Positions 7,807 to 9,006 of a DNA stretch of 9,006 nt are shown here, one piece after another. The position numbers and the translations under genes were made by a program. Below the pieces are notes generated by a model. That model saw nothing but the letters and a program-made list of their open reading frames with translations, was not told where the DNA came from and searched no databases. Position 1 is the first letter of the stretch. Each line of letters begins with the position of its first letter. The DNA comes from an uncultured Methylophaga sp. (GTDB taxonomy: Bacteria; Pseudomonadota; Gammaproteobacteria; Nitrosococcales; Methylophagaceae), in assembly GCA_947631375.1 (NCBI GenBank), contig CANRLD010000066.1, forward strand, positions 1-9,006, written 5' to 3'.

Positions 7807-8526
7807 ATGACGACTCAAAATAAAACGGTTGCCTGGATCCTTGGCGGATCATTATTCCTTGGTTTGACGTTGCTGGGCTTTCAGCTTGGAACAGCGCTGA
7901 TAGACTTCAAACAATTAGAGCGCAGCGTCACCGTAAAAGGTCTATCTGAACGCGAAGAACCGGCTGATATTGTTATTTGGCCGATTCAATTCACCGAAGC
8001 CAACAACGATCTGGCAGAGCTCTATCAAGCGATTGAAAATAATGGCGCTAAAATTCGCCAGTTTCTGTTGCAACGCGACATCAAAGAAAGCGAAATCACT
8101 TTTAATGCGCCGGCAATTACTGACAAATCTGCACAGCAATATGGTGGCGGCCCACGAGCAGAGTTTCGTTATACCGCCACCCAGACGGTGACTGTCTATT
8201 CCGAAAATATCGACGCGGTTCGCCGTTCTATGACGGCATTAGCCGAGCTGGGTAAACAAGGCTTGGTATTGGCTGGCGATAATTATCAAGCACAAACTGA
8301 ATATCTGTTTACTCGTCTCAATGAAATCAAGCCGGAAATGATTGAGGAAGCGACAGAAAATGCCCGCGAAGTCGCTGAAAAGTTCGCCGATGACTCTGAC
8401 AGCAATCTCGGTAAAATTCGCAAAGCCTCACAAGGACAGTTCAGCATCAGTGCTCGCGATAACAACAACCCGCATATCAAAAAGATCCGGGTGGTATCTA
8501 CCGTAGAATATTATCTTTCCGACTAG
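7807..8526 (+). CDS. SIMPL (DUF541) domain protein with N-terminal membrane anchor
   Basis: This 239-residue protein has one N-terminal hydrophobic helix (about 8-31), an uncleaved anchor or signal, and then a periplasmic SIMPL (DUF541) domain. Family hallmarks are RSVTVKGLSEREEPADIVIWPI (39-60), the TATQTVTVYS strand, the LVLAGDNYQAQTEYLFTRLNE region, EATENAREVAEKFA and a C-terminal IRVVSTVEYYLSD. The function of bacterial SIMPL proteins is mostly unknown; the Brucella member BP26/OMP28 forms a large ring-shaped oligomer in the envelope. GGGAG lies nine bases before the ATG. The gene sits 27 bases after the ATP-grasp gene on the same strand with no terminator visible between them, so it is probably the last gene of the same operon. 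Whether it takes part in the trio's function or merely shares the transcript cannot be decided here. Confidence 0.88.
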   Translation: MTTQNKTVAWILGGSLFLGLTLLGFQLGTALIDFKQLERSVTVKGLSEREEPADIVIWPIQFTEANNDLAELYQAIENNGAKIRQFLLQRDIKESEITFNAPAITDKSAQQYGGGPRAEFRYTATQTVTVYSENIDAVRRSMTALAELGKQGLVLAGDNYQAQTEYLFTRLNEIKPEMIEEATENAREVAEKFADDSDSNLGKIRKASQGQFSISARDNNNPHIKKIRVVSTVEYYLSD

Positions 8527-8533
8527 GTTTCGC

Positions 8534-8569
8534 CGTTGCAGCTCGGCCATTGATGGCAGAGCTGCAACG
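8534..8569. repeat. Strong hairpin / inverted repeat downstream of the SIMPL gene
   Basis: Perfect 11-base arms (CGTTGCAGCTC at 8534-8544, GAGCTGCAACG at 8559-8569) enclose a second four-base pairing (GCCA / TGGC) around a TTGA loop, with one G-A mismatch between the two stems. It begins eight bases after the SIMPL stop. No U-tract follows on either strand, so it is not a textbook intrinsic terminator. It may protect the 3' end of the operon mRNA or act as a Rho-associated or bidirectional stop between the converging genes. Confidence 0.7.
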
Positions 8570-8597
8570 AGCAATGTTGATAACTTCTTATAACTCT

Positions 8598-8678
8598 ACC
8601 GGCGCGAAACCATTACGGTTAGCTGCTATTTTTCACTCCATCAATACAGAATGCGCCGGTCAAATGGCTGTTTTTTTT
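8598..8678 (+). terminator. Inverted repeat plus T8 run, possible terminator of the plus-strand operon
   Basis: ACCGGCGC (8598-8605) pairs perfectly with GCGCCGGT (8653-8660) around a 47-base loop, which itself contains a small AACC/GGTT hairpin (8608-8620). Ten bases after the right arm there is a run of eight T (8671-8678). A weaker local stem (GCCG 8655-8658 with TGGC 8665-8668) sits two bases before the T run and competes for the right arm. A further GGCTG/CAGCC pair (8666-8670, 8686-8690) flanks the T run. The spacing is poor for a classical terminator, so the call is tentative. Confidence 0.4.
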
Positions 8679-8725
8679 ATGCTAGCAGCCTTTTCGGTAC
8701 TTAATAACGACAATCGATACTGCTG

Positions 8726-9006
8726 TTAACCAGGCACCGCAACTGTTTTTCCGGTTTTCACTGATTGCAGTGCAGCGACTATCGCCTGGCAGTTCGCCCG
8801 CGCATCTTGCAGACTAAGTAATGGTTCATGGTTGTTCAGTACACAATCAGAAAAATGCTCAACCTCAAGAATGAACTGATCGGCCGCCGCAACCTCAATA
8901 GTTTCCTGCTGACCAGATTCCGTCCACCAGGAAATAGTGGCCACCTCATCTGCAGGCTGCCAGACGGTATGGCAAGTAATACCGCCCTCTGTACCAATAA
9001 TTTCAT
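8726..9006 (-). CDS. Gfo/Idh/MocA family oxidoreductase, C-terminal end (partial)
   Basis: This minus-strand frame stays open from its TAA stop (8726-8728) to the window edge, so about 93 C-terminal residues are visible and the start lies outside. The readable part runs from EIIGTEGGITCH through ATISWWTESG and DQFILEVEHFSDCVLNN to LSLQDARANCQAIVAALQS, ending in VAVPG. The pattern I/EIIGTEG followed by F..EVEHF.DCV, then a SLxDARxNxxAIxAALxS helix, is characteristic of the C-terminal domain of Gfo/Idh/MocA NAD(P)-dependent sugar and inositol dehydrogenases. The N-terminal Rossmann domain and the catalytic Lys and His are outside the window, so substrate and activity cannot be stated. A GTG codon at 8944 is internal, not the start. 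The gene converges on the SIMPL gene across the hairpin region. Confidence 0.8.
   Translation of the reverse strand, partial: EIIGTEGGITCHTVWQPADEVATISWWTESGQQETIEVAAADQFILEVEHFSDCVLNNHEPLLSLQDARANCQAIVAALQSVKTGKTVAVPG

Larger units (their letters stand above)
8527..8725. other. Intergenic region between converging genes
   Basis: These 199 bases lie between the SIMPL stop and the stop of the converging oxidoreductase. They hold the 8534-8569 hairpin, the 8598-8660 inverted repeat and the T8 run at 8671-8678. I see no credible open reading frame, tRNA or integrase-type site, and no promoter with well-spaced -35 and -10 boxes. Confidence 0.6.

Noticed and set aside
8527..8725. Integron attC-like site or transposon end
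   Set aside because: The palindromes lack the paired RYYYAAC / GTTRRRY core sites, and there is no integrase, transposase or target duplication in the window.
8942..8944. GTG as start of the minus-strand oxidoreductase
   Set aside because: The frame continues upstream with typical family sequence (EIIGTEGG), so GTG is an internal Val codon and the gene is cut by the window edge.

Overview
The window looks like a stretch of gammaproteobacterial chromosome with roughly balanced base composition. The Mfd protein is close to the E. coli protein along its whole length, and CmoM together with the three-gene retropepsin / inactive transglutaminase / ATP-grasp cluster are typical of gammaproteobacteria. 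I cannot name the genus from the sequence. I see no mobile element, CRISPR array, tRNA or rRNA.

Layout: bases 1-67 are a short leader. Next comes mfd (68-3526, TTG start), which couples DNA repair to stalled transcription. It overlaps by one base with cmoM (3526-4296), a tRNA wobble-uridine carboxymethyl methyltransferase. After an 82-base AT-rich gap (counted to the preferred start) come three tightly packed genes: a lipoprotein with a retropepsin-like (RimB / 'ATP-dependent zinc protease') domain, preferred start 4379 and end 5257; a membrane protein with a periplasmic inactive transglutaminase domain and about seven C-terminal membrane helices (5270-6781); and a RimK-related ATP-grasp ligase (6778-7779) that overlaps the previous gene by four bases. 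A SIMPL (DUF541) membrane-anchored protein follows 27 bases later (7807-8526). A 199-base intergenic region (8527-8725) holds a strong hairpin, a second inverted repeat and a T8 run. It separates this plus-strand block from a converging, truncated Gfo/Idh/MocA oxidoreductase (8726-9006, minus).

Working together: mfd and cmoM look like one transcription unit. The protease, pseudo-transglutaminase and ATP-grasp genes form a recurrent trio predicted to span the envelope: a periplasm-facing retropepsin, a seven-helix protein with a catalytically dead sensor-like domain, and a cytosolic amide-bond-forming enzyme. Its substrate cannot be read from the sequence. This trio, possibly with the SIMPL gene, is the most interesting content of the window.
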